This document shows positions 41,233 through 52,092 of a stretch of DNA of 64,000 bases, piece after piece. This DNA is from CAYUST01 sp041908765 (GTDB lineage: Bacteria; Patescibacteriota; Gracilibacteria; Absconditabacterales; Absconditicoccaceae): positions 1 through 64,000 of the forward strand of contig JAYREU010000009.1 in NCBI GenBank assembly GCA_041908765.1, written 5' to 3'. The position numbers and the translations under genes are program-made. The notes under the pieces were generated by a model that searched no databases, was not told the DNA's origin, and was given only the letters and a program-made list of their open reading frames with translations. Position 1 is the first letter of the stretch; every line of letters starts with the position of its first letter.

Positions 41233-41916
41233 ATGGAAATTACTCTCATCCCCTCTGTTGAAGAGGCCGTCAACGCAAAATGACTCACCGTCATCATAGA
41301 TGTATTTCGTGCATTTAGTACCGAGTGCTATATGTTTGATCGTGGTGCAACACGCATCTTACTCGCCCAAACCTTGTATGAAGCATATGCTCTCAAAAAT
41401 GAACATCCAGAATATATCTTAGCAGGTGAAAGAGGAGGACTCAAACCTGAGTGATTTGACTTTGGCAACAGTCCTACAGAAATAGTGGAGCACGATTTCA
41501 CGGGCAAAACTATTGTGCATACCACCTCCAACGGCACGAAGGGTATGCTTTTGGCTACGCAAGCGACAGAACTACTCACGGGGAGTTTTGTAAATGCAGG
41601 AGCTATTATTCGTTATATCAAGCAAACTCAGCCTGAGTATGTTTCCTTGGTATCTACCTCCCCTAGCAAAGATGAAGCAGCAAACGAAGACCTCATGCTC
41701 GCTTATTATCTTCGTGATTGCCTGGAAGGCAAGACCGTTTCAGAACTGCAAATAAGGGATATGCTTACCAAAACTTCTGCCTACCAGTATCTGTTCAATG
41801 AGATTGGCGTACCTGCAACTGACTTTGATTTATGTCTCGATTTCAATAGGTTTAATTTCGTCATTAGACAAGAAATGATTGATGGGAAAAACGTCTTGGT
41901 CAGAGTAGACATGTAG
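41233..41916 (+). CDS. ComB-like 2-phosphosulfolactate phosphatase family protein
   Basis: 227 aa with two UGA-glycine codons (NAKGLTVIIDVFRAFST and KPEGFDFGNSP). GERGGLKPEGFDFGNSP and TTSNGTKGML are the family signatures. ComB works in coenzyme M synthesis of archaea, but bacterial homologues are widespread without that pathway, so the substrate here is open. An ATG at 41224 is out of frame. Confidence 0.88.
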
Positions 41917-41942
41917 ATACGAAACTTTACTCCTTCTGCTAA

Positions 41943-42488
41943 ATGAACTATGTCTTGCTCAGTCTTGTTTGTGGAGTTGTTGTAGTTTTGTTAGTGATCT
42001 TGCTTCGCATGTTTCTGAAACAGCGGAGATTTGGTGTCCCCTTTGTGAGAAGCAAAAGTCAATGCATTGACTTGTTCATTGATCACCTGCACATGAGTCC
42101 AAGACAAACTTTTTTGGATCTATGATGCGGAGATGGTGTCGTCATGGCAGCAGTATTGGAGAAATTTCCGGAAGTATATGCAAAATGATATGAGTTTAAC
42201 CCTGAAGTATGTGCGCTTTCTCAAGAGTTTCAAAAGAAGTATGGAAAACGCTTTGTTATCCAAAATACTGACTTTTTCAAAGAAGATTTTTCTGAAGCAT
42301 CGGTGATTTACTGTTATTTGTTACCGCGCATCCTCAAGCGCGTTTGGAAAAAAATAATGCAAGAATGCATTCCATGAACTCACGTATACACCTATGTTTT
42401 CCCTCTCAAGGATATAGCGCCAATAAAGCAGATACAAGTACCTGTGCCTTGAAAAAAAGATGATATTTTGTATGTCTATTTGATATAA
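41943..42488 (+). CDS. Membrane-anchored class I SAM-dependent methyltransferase
   Basis: 181 aa with four UGA-glycine codons, one in the SAM-binding motif I FLDLGCGDG. Residues 4-22 form a transmembrane helix (VLLSLVCGVVVVLLVILL). Downstream are GYEFNPEVC (motif II with acidic residue) and VIYCYLLPRIL. Such small anchored methyltransferases occur in many bacteria with unknown substrates. Confidence 0.85.
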
Positions 42489-42544
42489 ATTGGTTACAAG
42501 TGAGAAAATAATGAACGATTTATTTTATACATATATCCATTTCC

Positions 42545-42949
42545 ATGGCTACCGTCTACATTAATCTTCCCGTTGCAGATCTTGCGAAAGCGACTGCTTT
42601 TTATGAGGCGATTGATTTCGTCAAGAATCCACAATTTAGTGATGCAAAAGCGAGTGGTATGGGATACGACAACTCATTGTTTGTCATGCTCCTCACACAC
42701 GAGTTTACCAAGTGATTCATCGGCAACAAAACTATCGCAGATAGTCATGCAACATGTGAAGTGCTCAATGCTGTCCAACTTGATAGCAAAGAAGCGGTCG
42801 ATGCACTTTTTGCCAAAGCAATTTGAGCGTGAGGTAAAGCACTCAACTCCTATGATCATGGCTTCATGTATGGCAAAGATTTCGAAGATCTAGATGGCCA
42901 TATCCGGGAATTGTTCTGGATGGATGCCTCACAAATGCCTCAACAATAA
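42545..42949 (+). CDS. VOC-family (glyoxalase/bleomycin-resistance-like) protein
   Basis: 134 aa with three UGA-glycine codons, two close together (KAIGAGGKAL). It starts MATVYINLPVADLAKATAF and has the C-terminal FEDLDGHIRELFWM, where the Glu is the usual metal ligand. Commonly annotated as lactoylglutathione-lyase-like; the true substrate is unknown. Confidence 0.88.
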
Positions 42950-42974
42950 ATCTTTTATCTAAAAGTGTTGCTGT

Positions 42975-43733
42975 ATGCGAGAAATAATCTTTGTTAGCAT
43001 TGCAGCATTTGTTGCCTGATTTGTGGACGCGGTAGCAGGTGGCTGAGGATTAATACAAATTCCTGCATTGTTTATTGCATACCCCAATACCCTACCAGCG
43101 CTCCTTTTGGGGACAAATAAAATTCCTTCTTTTTTTGGTACTTCTCTGGCTGCATATAATTTCGTCAAACGTCAAAAGATCGACTGGCAACATGTAGGTG
43201 TTTGGATGATCACGTGTGCGTTGTGTGCAATTGGTGGTTCTTACTTGGTCAGCGTGATCAATCCTGAAGTGGTGAAACCTATCATCTTGGTCATGCTGAT
43301 TGTCATTGCGGTGTATACCTATGCTACCAAAAACTTGTGAGCAATGGAATCGCTCAAACATACTGGCAGGAAGCATCTATGAATGGGCGTATTTCTCGCT
43401 GCTGTCATGGGATTCTATGATGGATTTTTGTGACCATGAACAGGGAATTTACTCGTCATGGGATTCATCACGATCATTTGATTTGATTTTCTCAAGGCAA
43501 GCACGCACGCTAAATTACTCAATCTCTCGTCCAATTTCTGATCAATACTCCTCTTTGGATCTACAGGACTGGTGCGATGGGCGCTCGTTATTCCTATGGC
43601 AATCTGTAATTTGCTAGGTTCATGGCTTGGTACGCATATGGCATTTCTCAAGTGAAACACATTTATTCGCAAGATCTTTATCTGAGCTATAAGTTTGGCA
43701 ATTCTCAGGTATGCTTGGGATATTTTTCTGTAG
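42975..43733 (+). CDS. TauE/SafE-family sulfite/organic acid exporter
   Basis: 252 aa with about ten UGA-glycine codons, among the densest in the window. It starts with FVAGFVDAVAGGGGLIQIPA, the N-terminal half-motif, and repeats it with MGFYDGFLGPGTGNLLVMGF, the C-terminal half-motif. Eight helices are likely. Transport of small anions across the membrane is inferred from the family. A second, more distant TauE gene lies at 45313. Confidence 0.9.
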
Positions 43734-43797
43734 CAGTCTGTCTTGTGAAAAGCAATGAGAACAATAAACTACATACGTTTTAACTTTACTATGCGCA

Positions 43798-44319
43798 ATG
43801 AAACTCCTCTACATCATTCTCGGTATTATCGTATTACTTTTACTCATTGCTGCCTTCCTCCCAAAGACCTTTGAGCTCAAAGCAGAGACAGTTATCAATA
43901 AACCAAAACAAGTAGTACGAGACTACGGCAAATTATTTGCCAATCAAAAAAACTTCTCTGTGCGAGTCATGGCAGATCCCAACGTCAAACTCGAATACAA
44001 CGGTATCGATGGTACCGTAGGAGCAAGACAATCACGAGATAGTAGTGACAAAAATGTAGGAAAAGGCGAACAAGAAATCACCAAAATAGATGAAGGCAAT
44101 TCAATCGAAGTAGAAATTAGATTCGAAAGACCAATGAAAGCAACCAATTATGCTAGAGGTACTTATGAAGATCTTGGTAATGGCACCACCAAAGTTTCAC
44201 AAGTTTTCCGAGGCAAAAACCCACGACCGATGAACCTCATGAGCATGCTTTTCCTTCCCAAGGTTGAAAAAGATATGCAACAAAATATGGATAATTTGAA
44301 AGCTGTCTTGGAGAAATAG
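43798..44319 (+). CDS. SRPBCC-domain protein with N-terminal membrane anchor
   Basis: 173 aa. Residues 3-23 are a transmembrane helix (LLYIILGIIVLLLLIAAFLP). The remainder has TVINKPKQVVRDYGKL and the C-terminal helix MQQNMDNLKAVLEK of SRPBCC proteins (polyketide-cyclase-like). RPMKATNYARGTYEDLGNGT is the expected strand region. No UGA codon is used. Ligand unknown. Confidence 0.85.
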   Translation: MKLLYIILGIIVLLLLIAAFLPKTFELKAETVINKPKQVVRDYGKLFANQKNFSVRVMADPNVKLEYNGIDGTVGARQSRDSSDKNVGKGEQEITKIDEGNSIEVEIRFERPMKATNYARGTYEDLGNGTTKVSQVFRGKNPRPMNLMSMLFLPKVEKDMQQNMDNLKAVLEK

Positions 44320-44341
44320 TTTTTAGTGATTGCAACTAGCT

Positions 44342-44599
44342 ATGAAACAATGCCAATCGTGCGGTATGCCCTTGCAGAATGATCCTAGCGGTCTTGGCGG
44401 TGGGAGCGAGAAAGATGGCTCTATCAGCCAAACTTATTGTAGTTTATGCTATCAAAAAGGACAGTTTTGCTATCCATGAAATGATGTCAAAGAGTTTCAA
44501 CAAATTGTCGATGAAGCGATGAAAGAAAAATGATTTGGCCGGTTGATGAGAACACTAACGAAACGACAAATACCTCGTCTTGCAAGACGGAAACAATAA
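44342..44599 (+). CDS. Zinc-ribbon protein
   Basis: 85 aa with two UGA-glycine codons (FCYPGNDV, KEKGFGRL). CQSCGMPL near the start and YCSLCYQKGQFCY after it form a zinc-ribbon of the putative zinc ribbon (DUF-type) family. The C-terminus is basic (MRTLTKRQIPRLARRKQ). It may bind nucleic acid or protein; role unknown. Confidence 0.8.
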
Positions 44600-44661
44600 T
44601 TTCCTCATACAATACAATACAATACATGGAAACATAAAACTATCACGTACTCTTCTTATTT

Positions 44662-45285
44662 ATGCTTACTACTCTCCTTCCCCTCCTCGTTATTCATTTC
44701 TTTGCGCTCGTTTCACCCGGACCAGATTTTCTCGTGGTCGTGAAAAATACGCTCTGACACGGGCGTATCATTGGGACGCGGACTGCACTCTGAATCGCAT
44801 TGTGAATTATAGTACACATTGCCTATTGTCTCGCAGGAGTAGGCGTAATTATTTCTCAGTCCATACTTCTCTTTTCGATCATCAAAATAGCTGGCGGTCT
44901 CTATCTGATCTATATCGGTATCCAAGCAATTCGTCATGCCAAAACCACTATCAATCTCGATACACAGGTCGATCACACCCGCACCAAAACGAATCGAGGA
45001 TATCTCACCCAGGGATTTTTTGTAAATGTACTCAATCCAAAAGCAGCACTCTATTTCGTGGCTTTATTTACTACCTTTGTGCCACTCACCGCATCTCCTG
45101 AATTTCTGTGGACCTTGGGAGTGAGCACCGTAGGACTCACCGCTCTCCGATTCATCGTGGTCGCTAATATCATTGGACTACCCGTCGTGAGGTCTCGATT
45201 TGTAAAATATACGACGTGGATCAATACGGTATGCGGGGGACTACTCGCTTTGTTTGGAATGAAACTACTCACCATCCACAAATAA
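44662..45285 (+). CDS. LysE/RhtB-family amino-acid exporter
   Basis: 207 aa with three UGA-glycine codons, including two in TALGIALGIIVH. LVSPGPDFLVVVKNTLGHG and the C-terminal NPKAALYF are family signatures. Six helices are likely. Exports amino acids or related compounds; substrate unknown. Confidence 0.9.
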
Positions 45286-45312
45286 TTTTTTCTTTTTGAC
45301 TCATACTTAGAT

Positions 45313-46029
45313 ATGGAACTACTTCTGCTTAGTTTGTTGACCCTCATCGCTAGTTGCATAGGTACTATCACAGGTTTCGGTCTCTCTACCATTATGATCC
45401 CCATACTCATTTTGTTCTTACCTCCTGTAGAGGCAATTTTTTTGGTAGCAATTGTCCATTGGTTTGGAGATCTATGGAAAGTACTCCTCTTTCGTGAGGG
45501 ACGAAGTAGTAGGCTGATTCTTCTCTTTGGAGGAATTGGAATAATTGTAGGTTTTTTGGGAACACGTCTCTCGCTTGATATTCCGCTTGATCCTATGCTC
45601 CGTCTACTTGGTGGGTTTCTGCTCTTGTATGCTGTTTTTCTTTTTTGGATGCCTCATTTCAAGGTACCTGCGACTACCTCATCTGCACTTGTCGGTGGAG
45701 GCATTTCGTGATTTTGTGCAGGGGTATTTGGTATTGGAGGACCTGTGCGTGCATTGTTTCTCACCGCATTTGATCTCCCCAAATCTGTCTATATTGCTAC
45801 AGCGGGAGCAATTGGTGTCCTCGTTGATAGCGTTCGTATCATCACCTATGCTATGGATGGTGTCACGCTCACTGAGCTTCATCGACGAAGTTTATTGCTC
45901 CTCATACCTACTTCATTCGCCGGAGCGCGATTTGCCAAACGTATGGTAAATAATATTCCCCAGCAAACCTTCCGTCTCATTGTAGTTACCTTTTTGGGCA
46001 TCATTGGGGTGAAACTGCTGTTCTTTTAA
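45313..46029 (+). CDS. TauE/SafE-family permease
   Basis: 238 aa with one UGA-glycine codon (GGGISGFCAGVFGIGGP). TGFGLSTIMIPILILFLPP and GVFGIGGPVRALFL are the two half-motifs. HWFGDLWKVLLF is typical of the region between helices 2 and 3. Second TauE-like gene in this stretch. Confidence 0.88.
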
Positions 46030-46069
46030 TAGAAAATCAGGTATTGACAAATTACGTAAGATAATTACA

Positions 46070-46453
46070 ATGTTTTCACAAAATCAAAAACATATGACTA
46101 ACAAAAAAAAATTACATTGGATTGTTTGGGTAATTATAATTCTGTTTGCACTTTTTGTGCTCCAGATGGCGGTGGGTGTGCTAGGATTTTTTATTAGCAA
46201 TCCAATAATTACCCTCGTACTCGTGGTAGTAGGTTACTTCATCTACCAAAAAATGAACTCACCCACGACCCCACCCAAGTGATGGGACGTTGTCCATTCT
46301 TCGGATGTCGCAAGGAAACAGGAGCACCGATCAAAGTATACGCTCCTCTCCTGCAAGCGAAGAACATTCACTTACGGATTGCTCGGCTATGGAAGCACTA
46401 TTGCGTCGAGCATGGCTTTCAGCCCGAACCAAGTGTCCGTAAGCTGATACTAG
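46070..46453 (+). CDS. Small membrane protein with ambiguous C-terminus
   Basis: The first 70 codons encode two hydrophobic segments (about 18-40 and 42-58) and a soluble tail, then TGA at 46280-46282. If UGA is always Gly, the frame runs on to TAG at 46451-46453 (127 aa), overlapping the next gene by 172 bp in another frame with low-complexity content. If it ends at the TGA, it overlaps the next gene's ATG (TGATG). A start at 46094 (MTNKKKLHW) is also possible. Confidence 0.45.
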
Positions 46454-46656
46454 AGCTTGCTCAAGTGCAAGAGCATGTGATGGTCATCAGCACACTGGGA
46501 GGTAACAGACCATACCATAGTATTGGGAGGCCAGTACTAGAGGTCGAAAAAATTGCATCAGGGTTTGGCAAACCCCACAATTACAACCACAAAATGGGAG
46601 GAATTGATTGGGAGTTTGTCTACTCACTTGAAAAAATTCTTATCTTACAAGGATAA
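46282..46656 (+). CDS. Protein of unknown function
   Basis: 124 aa ending in TAA just before a terminator. It starts MGRCPFFGCRKETGAP and has GNRPYHSIGRPVLEVEKI and FVYSLEKILIL. Two cysteines near the start (CPFFGC) could be redox or metal-binding. No family recognised, no UGA codon used. The terminator supports a real transcription unit. Confidence 0.65.
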   Translation: MGRCPFFGCRKETGAPIKVYAPLLQAKNIHLRIARLWKHYCVEHGFQPEPSVRKLILELAQVQEHVMVISTLGGNRPYHSIGRPVLEVEKIASGFGKPHNYNHKMGGIDWEFVYSLEKILILQG

Positions 46657-46661
46657 GATAA

Positions 46662-46689
46662 GCCGTCCGGAACTCCGGATGGCTTTTTT
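46662..46689 (+). terminator. Rho-independent terminator
   Basis: Stem GCCGTCCGG/CCGGATGGC with an AACT loop, followed by six T residues. The loop and inner stem resemble the terminators at 22430 and 23627. Confidence 0.9.
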
Positions 46690-46750
46690 ATTTGCAAAGA
46701 GAGGGTGAATTATGTATATATCTAAGTAGTTTTAATGTATTCTCCTCACC

Positions 46751-47710
46751 ATGCTCATTTATATTTTGTTTGTGATTGGTTTTTTTCTTCTCATCAAAGG
46801 TGCGGATCTCCTCGTAGATGGAGCATCTAGCGTAGCTAGGAGAATGCATATTTCTAGTATCGTCGTAGGACTCACTATTGTGGCATTTGGTACTTCTGCA
46901 CCAGAATTTGTGATCAACATGGTAGCCACTACCAATGGTAATACGGAGATTGCCATAGGCAACATCATCTGAAGTAATATTGCCAATATCTTTTTGATCT
47001 TGGGTATTAGCGCAATCATCTATCCCATCGCAGCCAAAAAACAAACCGTACATCATGAAATACCGTTTAGTTTGCTTGCAGCGTTGATGTTGGGTGTGCT
47101 TGCTAATGACTATCTCATTGATGGCACGACCTTTTCTGGACTTTCGAGAAGTGATGGTTTGGTTTTGCTGAGTTTCTTTGTTATTTTCTTTTATTATATT
47201 TGGTGAGTCTCACGTAGCAATGTGCATCATGAAGAAAATAATAGCGAACAACTTCTTTCTCCCCTGAAATCTGGTATGTACATTGTGGGAGGACTAGTAT
47301 GACTCATTGTAGGAGGAAAATGGATTGTAGATGGTGCAGTACATATTGCTACGCTCTTCAAGGTGAGTCAGTCACTGATTGGCTTAACCGTGGTCGCCAT
47401 TGGGACATCGCTTCCCGAGCTTGCTACCTCTGCAGTTGCTGCTTTCAAAAAGCAAACCGATATTGCTATTGGTAACATCGTGTGATCAAATATCTTCAAT
47501 ATCTTTTGGATTCTTTGAGCTAGCGCTGTTATTCGTCCACTCCCCTTTGAAGCGAGTTCAAATGCCGATATTCTCATGGCTATTGCAGCAAGTATTATCC
47601 TCCTCGTAGCGATGTACACCTGAAGCCGCCACACGGTCGATAAATGGCAATGAGTACTCATGGTTGCTATATATGGAGGCTATCTCACCTACTTGGTAAG
47701 TCAAGCTTAG
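46751..47710 (+). CDS. Calcium/sodium antiporter (YrbG-like CaCA family)
   Basis: 319 aa with seven UGA-glycine codons. Two repeats of the ion-binding region: VVGLTIVAFGTSAPEFVINM with IGNIIGSNIANIF in the first half, and LIGLTVVAIGTSLPELATSA with IGNIVGSNIFNIF in the second. Helix count about ten. Exchanges Ca2+ against Na+ or another cation. It converges with the 47707 gene, overlapping by three bases. Confidence 0.93.
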
Positions 47711-48171
47711 GAGGAATGCATATCTTCACACTCTTCATCATGACAATGCGCATGTGCCTTTTGATGATGCGTATCACAGTGTAATTTGCGATGCAACATC
47801 CACTCACCTGCGAAAATCAGGATACCCAACAAGAGAGCTCCTCCTATCATCCAAGGTAATTCATGCTCTGCATGCAACTCTCCTACTTCCTCTGCATGCA
47901 TTTCTACTGCTGCTCGACCTGCATAGAGATGCGTAACGAGATGGTACAACACCGGCAAATACGTTGCCAAAAATTTCTGTCGCACCTTGTGCAGATACTC
48001 TCTTAGCCAGCCTGCCAAGAGTAAGATCACCCAATAGCTGGTGTGCAATACGCCAATTAACGTGATGAGATTGGTCTCAGGTAGCTCTCTAAACAACAGT
48101 AATACAAAAATGATCTCGATGAGCATAAAGACCAACAGATGTCGTCAGAAATTATGGAATGATTTTTTCAT
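47707..48171 (-). CDS. Membrane protein with His-rich C-terminal tail
   Basis: 154 aa with one UGA-glycine codon near the start. Three or four hydrophobic segments (VFMLIEIIFVLLLF, VILLLAGWL, MIGGALLLGILIFAGEW). The tail HRKLHCDTHHQKAHAHCHDE is rich in His, Cys and acids and probably binds metal ions. The neighbouring Ca2+/Na+ antiporter is suggestive, though the two genes converge. No family recognised. Confidence 0.7.
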
Positions 48172-48249
48172 TGTTGCATCTTAGTATAAAGGAGAGATTC
48201 CTCAATAGTTAAATGCGGAGTTTTTACAACTGTTTATTTTTCACAACTC

Positions 48250-48291
48250 AAAAAAAACCTCGTCTTCTCAAGAGAAAAACGAGGTTTTTTG
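48250..48291. terminator. Bidirectional terminator
   Basis: AAAAAACCTCGT and ACGAGGTTTTTT form a 12-bp stem around an internal TTCTC/GAGAA hairpin. A and T tracts on both sides let it serve the surface-protein gene at 48313 and the 47707 gene region. Confidence 0.85.
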
Positions 48292-48312
48292 TTAATAATT
48301 TCCTAGGTAAGT

Positions 48313-51300
48313 TTATTTAGTAAACTGCAAGATTGCGAGATCTTGAAGATATTGTAGCAAATAGTCCAAAGCACTACCTTGTGAAGAGAAACCAATATTT
48401 TCGTGTCTCAATCCACGTTTTGCCTTGAGGATTTCAATTCTACATACAAAGTCTCTAATCATGTCATTTCTCGCTTCGTCACTAGGAGCACCACGCAACA
48501 TAGCAGTCAATTGAGTGGTAAATCTCAATGCTTTTGTTCCCAATTGAATTGCATAACTGGAAGGGATTGCATGAACAATTTCTACTGCCTGCTTTGAAAG
48601 TTTGCCGTATCTGTCAAGAATGTATGTATCTTCATTGCATGCTTCATCAATACTTTCACTTGTTGCTTCTGTAGGTGCATTACCACCTTCAGGCCCTGTT
48701 TCCAAAAGTTCATTAGGTGTATCTCAACCACCGTTGCTAGAGCCACCTCCACCTGTTTCTTCTCCTCCACAGGTACTAGTACAACCATCACCATTGTTAG
48801 TATTTCCATCATCACAAACTTCACCTGCTTGTTGATCTAGGATTCCATCTCCACAATAACTATCTGGCACCCATTCACATACTTCATTACAGTAACCACC
48901 GTCGTCTACAAAGTATTCCATAACTTTGTATACCATACCTGGGTCACAATCCTCACCTTCATCTACATACCCATTGCCGCAGTATGCCTCATTCGCACAC
49001 TCGCTATCACATCCATCACCGTTTTCATTATTTCCATCATCACATTGCTCTCGTTCTTGATTTACTTCGCCATCACCACATGATGCAGGACACTCCACAG
49101 GAGATTCAACACTCACGGTAACTGCTACAGAGCCATCGTTATCTCAATTATTGCTATCCCAGTATACCAACTCAAGCGTCCCCGCTTCAGTAACCACCCC
49201 ATTGAAATAGGTGCCTATCAAAAACCATGCTCCTCCATTGATACGACCTACGAGTGCACCATAAGGGAATGATCCATATAATCCATAGTCACCACCATAG
49301 ATATTACCTGCAGTGAGACCATTAGCGTTACTTGTACGATCATCTGCTCCTGCAGACCACGTGTCATCACTCGCAGCTGAAACGGTAAGTACATCACCAA
49401 CTTGTACGGTTACTGTACCAAGTGGGCTTCCACCTTCAGAACTATTAGCAGCAGCGAAGACATCAAAGAAAGAATCTACTACATCAGTACATGCGTCTCC
49501 GTCACCATCACCATCACCGTCTCAATCTCAGTCGCCATCGCCATCACCATCTCAACCATGTTCAACATAACACATACTGCTACATCCATCATTATCATTG
49601 GTGTTTCCATCATCACATTGTTCATCTCCATTGAGGATTTCATCACCACAGTAAGGACCGTTGTATTCTTGAGGAGTACAAGAGAGTGAGCAATACTCAC
49701 AGCTCTGTCCATATCCTGCTTCACAGCCGTCGGTGTTTCCTTCTCACATATCACATCCTTCACCTTCTTCTGTGACTCCATTACCACAATCTGGTGCATC
49801 ACAAACATCACCAATACCATCTTGATCTGCATCAGCTTGATCATTATTTGGTGTTTCAATACAATTATCATCACAATCAATCACGCCATCGCCATCACTA
49901 TCTGTATCTAGATAGGTAAAGCTGAAGGTGTCTTTAGAAAGTTTGATTGTTCTCAAGCTGAAATCAATAGTTGTACTATTCGTCAAATCTACATCATCTC
50001 CTCCCAATGGACCAGGGAAAGTCTCCAATCCTTGAAGTCCTGGATAACTAACATTTACAGAAGGGAAGGTAGCAGGACCATTGATTACCAATGAACCAAC
50101 AATAGTTCTGAAAATCAAGGGATTACCAGATACTACATCGTAAACTACTTTAAAATTTCATCCACCAATATCAGAAACAACGATTGTTCTACCGTTGCTA
50201 TACGAGAATGTTTGTGGTAGGCTATCTAAGGGTACTGTTGCTGGATCCTCTCCGTTGACGTTGAGCGTCAAAGTAGCACATCCTTCCTCTACTACGATAA
50301 CTGGTGCACACACACTAGGCTCACCTGTACAAGTAAATCCTTCTTCTATCATACAAATTTCAGAACAACCGTCACCATCGTTGGTGTTTCCATCGTCACA
50401 ATATTCCTCTTCTAAAGTGCCATTACCACATAGTGTTTCACATGCAGTATGTGCTTCATTTGCTGCTGTCCCTTCAGGACAAGCTAGACAAGTTGCAGAA
50501 CCTTCTGTTGATGCATATGTATTATCTGTACATGGTGTACAGCTACCTCCTGCTTCACTTGCTGTTCCTGCTGGACAAATATCACATCCTGTTTGTCATT
50601 CATTTGCTTGTTCACCTGCTTCACACGCACCACAACTAGCTGATGAAGGTCCACTCACAGTTCACTCTGGACACGTAGTACAAGCTTCACCTGCTTCACT
50701 ATAGGTACCTGCAGCACACGCATCACATGAGGTATGTGTTTCATTTGCTGCAGTTCCATTTGCACACACAGTACAACTTGCTGCTCACTCAACACTAATT
50801 GCTCATGCACCACATATCGTACAGGTTGCTGAACCAGCCATACTATAAGTACCTGCTACACATAATTCACATGATCCTCCGTCGTTATTTGCGGTTCCAG
50901 CTACACACTGTGCACATGCACTTGGTGATCACTCACATGAGAAGCCATTTTCAACGGAACAAGTTGCATTACAACCATCACCATCGGTTTGATTGCCATC
51001 ATCACATGCTTCAGTGCCATTTATAATGCCATCACCACATACTTCAATAGCACAGGTGCTACTACATCCATCATTGTTGTTAGTGTTTCCATCATCACAT
51101 GCTTCACCTACTACTGCTTGAAGAATATTATCTCCACAAACTGCTTCAGTATAGTCTACTTCAACATAGAGCTGTGTAACACGAACTGATCCAGCACCAT
51201 TAGTTCTAGAGAAACCAAATCTCGTTGTCCAGTTATTCACTTCAGTTACTGTCCAAGGTAGCGCTGTCAGAGGGTTTGTCGTCATGACACGACTAAACGT

Positions 51301-51708
51301 CGCATAACTGCCACCTGCAGTGAGATCTACTCCCTCATCAAACGCACCTCCATTCTCAACTCATAGAGCAAACCTCTTGGTACCTAATCATACTCATTTT
51401 GCCACTGCATACAAAGTGACAGAATTAATTGTTGCACCCGCAGGTACTCCCGCGTTTGCTACATTAAAGGTTTGTACATCGTTATTTGTGAGTGACCAAA
51501 CATAGGTCGTATCACCATTATTGGTAGCTACTGCTGATGCTTTTGTCCCAGGATTAAAAAGATCAATTGGCCATTGATTGTACGTGCCTACAGAACTTGC
51601 AGCTAAACCTCATACTACTGCTGCGTTTACAAACATTGCTCCACCAAATGGGGAGAATGATCCTACAATCACCAAAAGTGATAGGAATACATTAAATAAT
51701 TTCTTCAT
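48313..51708 (-). CDS. Secreted Cys-rich surface protein, 1131 aa, with DUF4215 repeats
   Basis: A signal peptide is present (MKKLFNVFLSLLVIVGSFS). Then come an N-terminal domain of about 140 residues, DUF4215-type repeats (GEACDDGNTNNNDGCSSTC), a long run of GCC2/GCC3-like ephrin-receptor-type repeats (CVAGTYSMAGSATC), a thrombospondin-3-like Ca2+ segment (DTDSDGDGVIDCDDNC), a (GD)10 stretch, another DUF4215 set and a GGG/SSNG linker. The last 120 residues are helical (ARNDMIRDFVCRIEILK, ALDYLLQYLQDLAIL) and resemble the tails of the neighbouring sortases. At least 12 UGA codons are used. Exported, likely displayed on the cell surface. Confidence 0.88.
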
Positions 51709-52092
51709 CTGAATAAATAAAGAATATAAAAAGAATATTTTTACAAAGGAAATTAAGAAAATTTGTGCGAAAAACCGCAAGGACAACCTTAAATTGCAAA
51801 AATCAAGTGATTTTTGACATAATTGTATTTCTATGTATATTTTGGTTTTTGTCGCTTATTTAACCAACAATTTAGTGATTGACTACGTATTATATGCCAA
51901 AACCTCCATTTGTAACCAACTTGCAAAATATTCTTCGTTTATTCTTGAATTTGAGCAAAAAAATAACGAAAATAGCTATTTATAGCTATTTTTTATAATT
52001 CTTCACCATTGTCAAAATCTCTTACAAAAATTGACAAATATGACTTTATATTATATAATAGACTTGTTGTTTATTGACAAAATATAAATAAA
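51709..52092. other. Divergent intergenic region of the surface locus
   Basis: 384 bp of AT-rich DNA between the 48313-51708 surface gene (minus) and a sortase gene (plus). It contains the hairpin AAAATAGCTA/TAGCTATTTT (51969-51992) and one strong plus-strand promoter. No gene, tRNA or repeat element was seen. Confidence 0.6.
52031..52059 (+). promoter_or_regulatory. Consensus sigma-70 promoter of the first sortase gene
   Basis: TTGACA (52031-52036), a 17-bp spacer, TATAAT (52054-52059): a perfect match to the consensus. Start predicted near 52066, ATG at 52093. A second TTGACA occurs at 52074 without a matching -10. Confidence 0.85.

Noticed and set aside
49479..49880. Met/Val-rich minus-strand frame of 133 codons
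   Set aside because: It is an alternate frame of the GD-rich and Cys-rich region of the 1131-aa surface protein.
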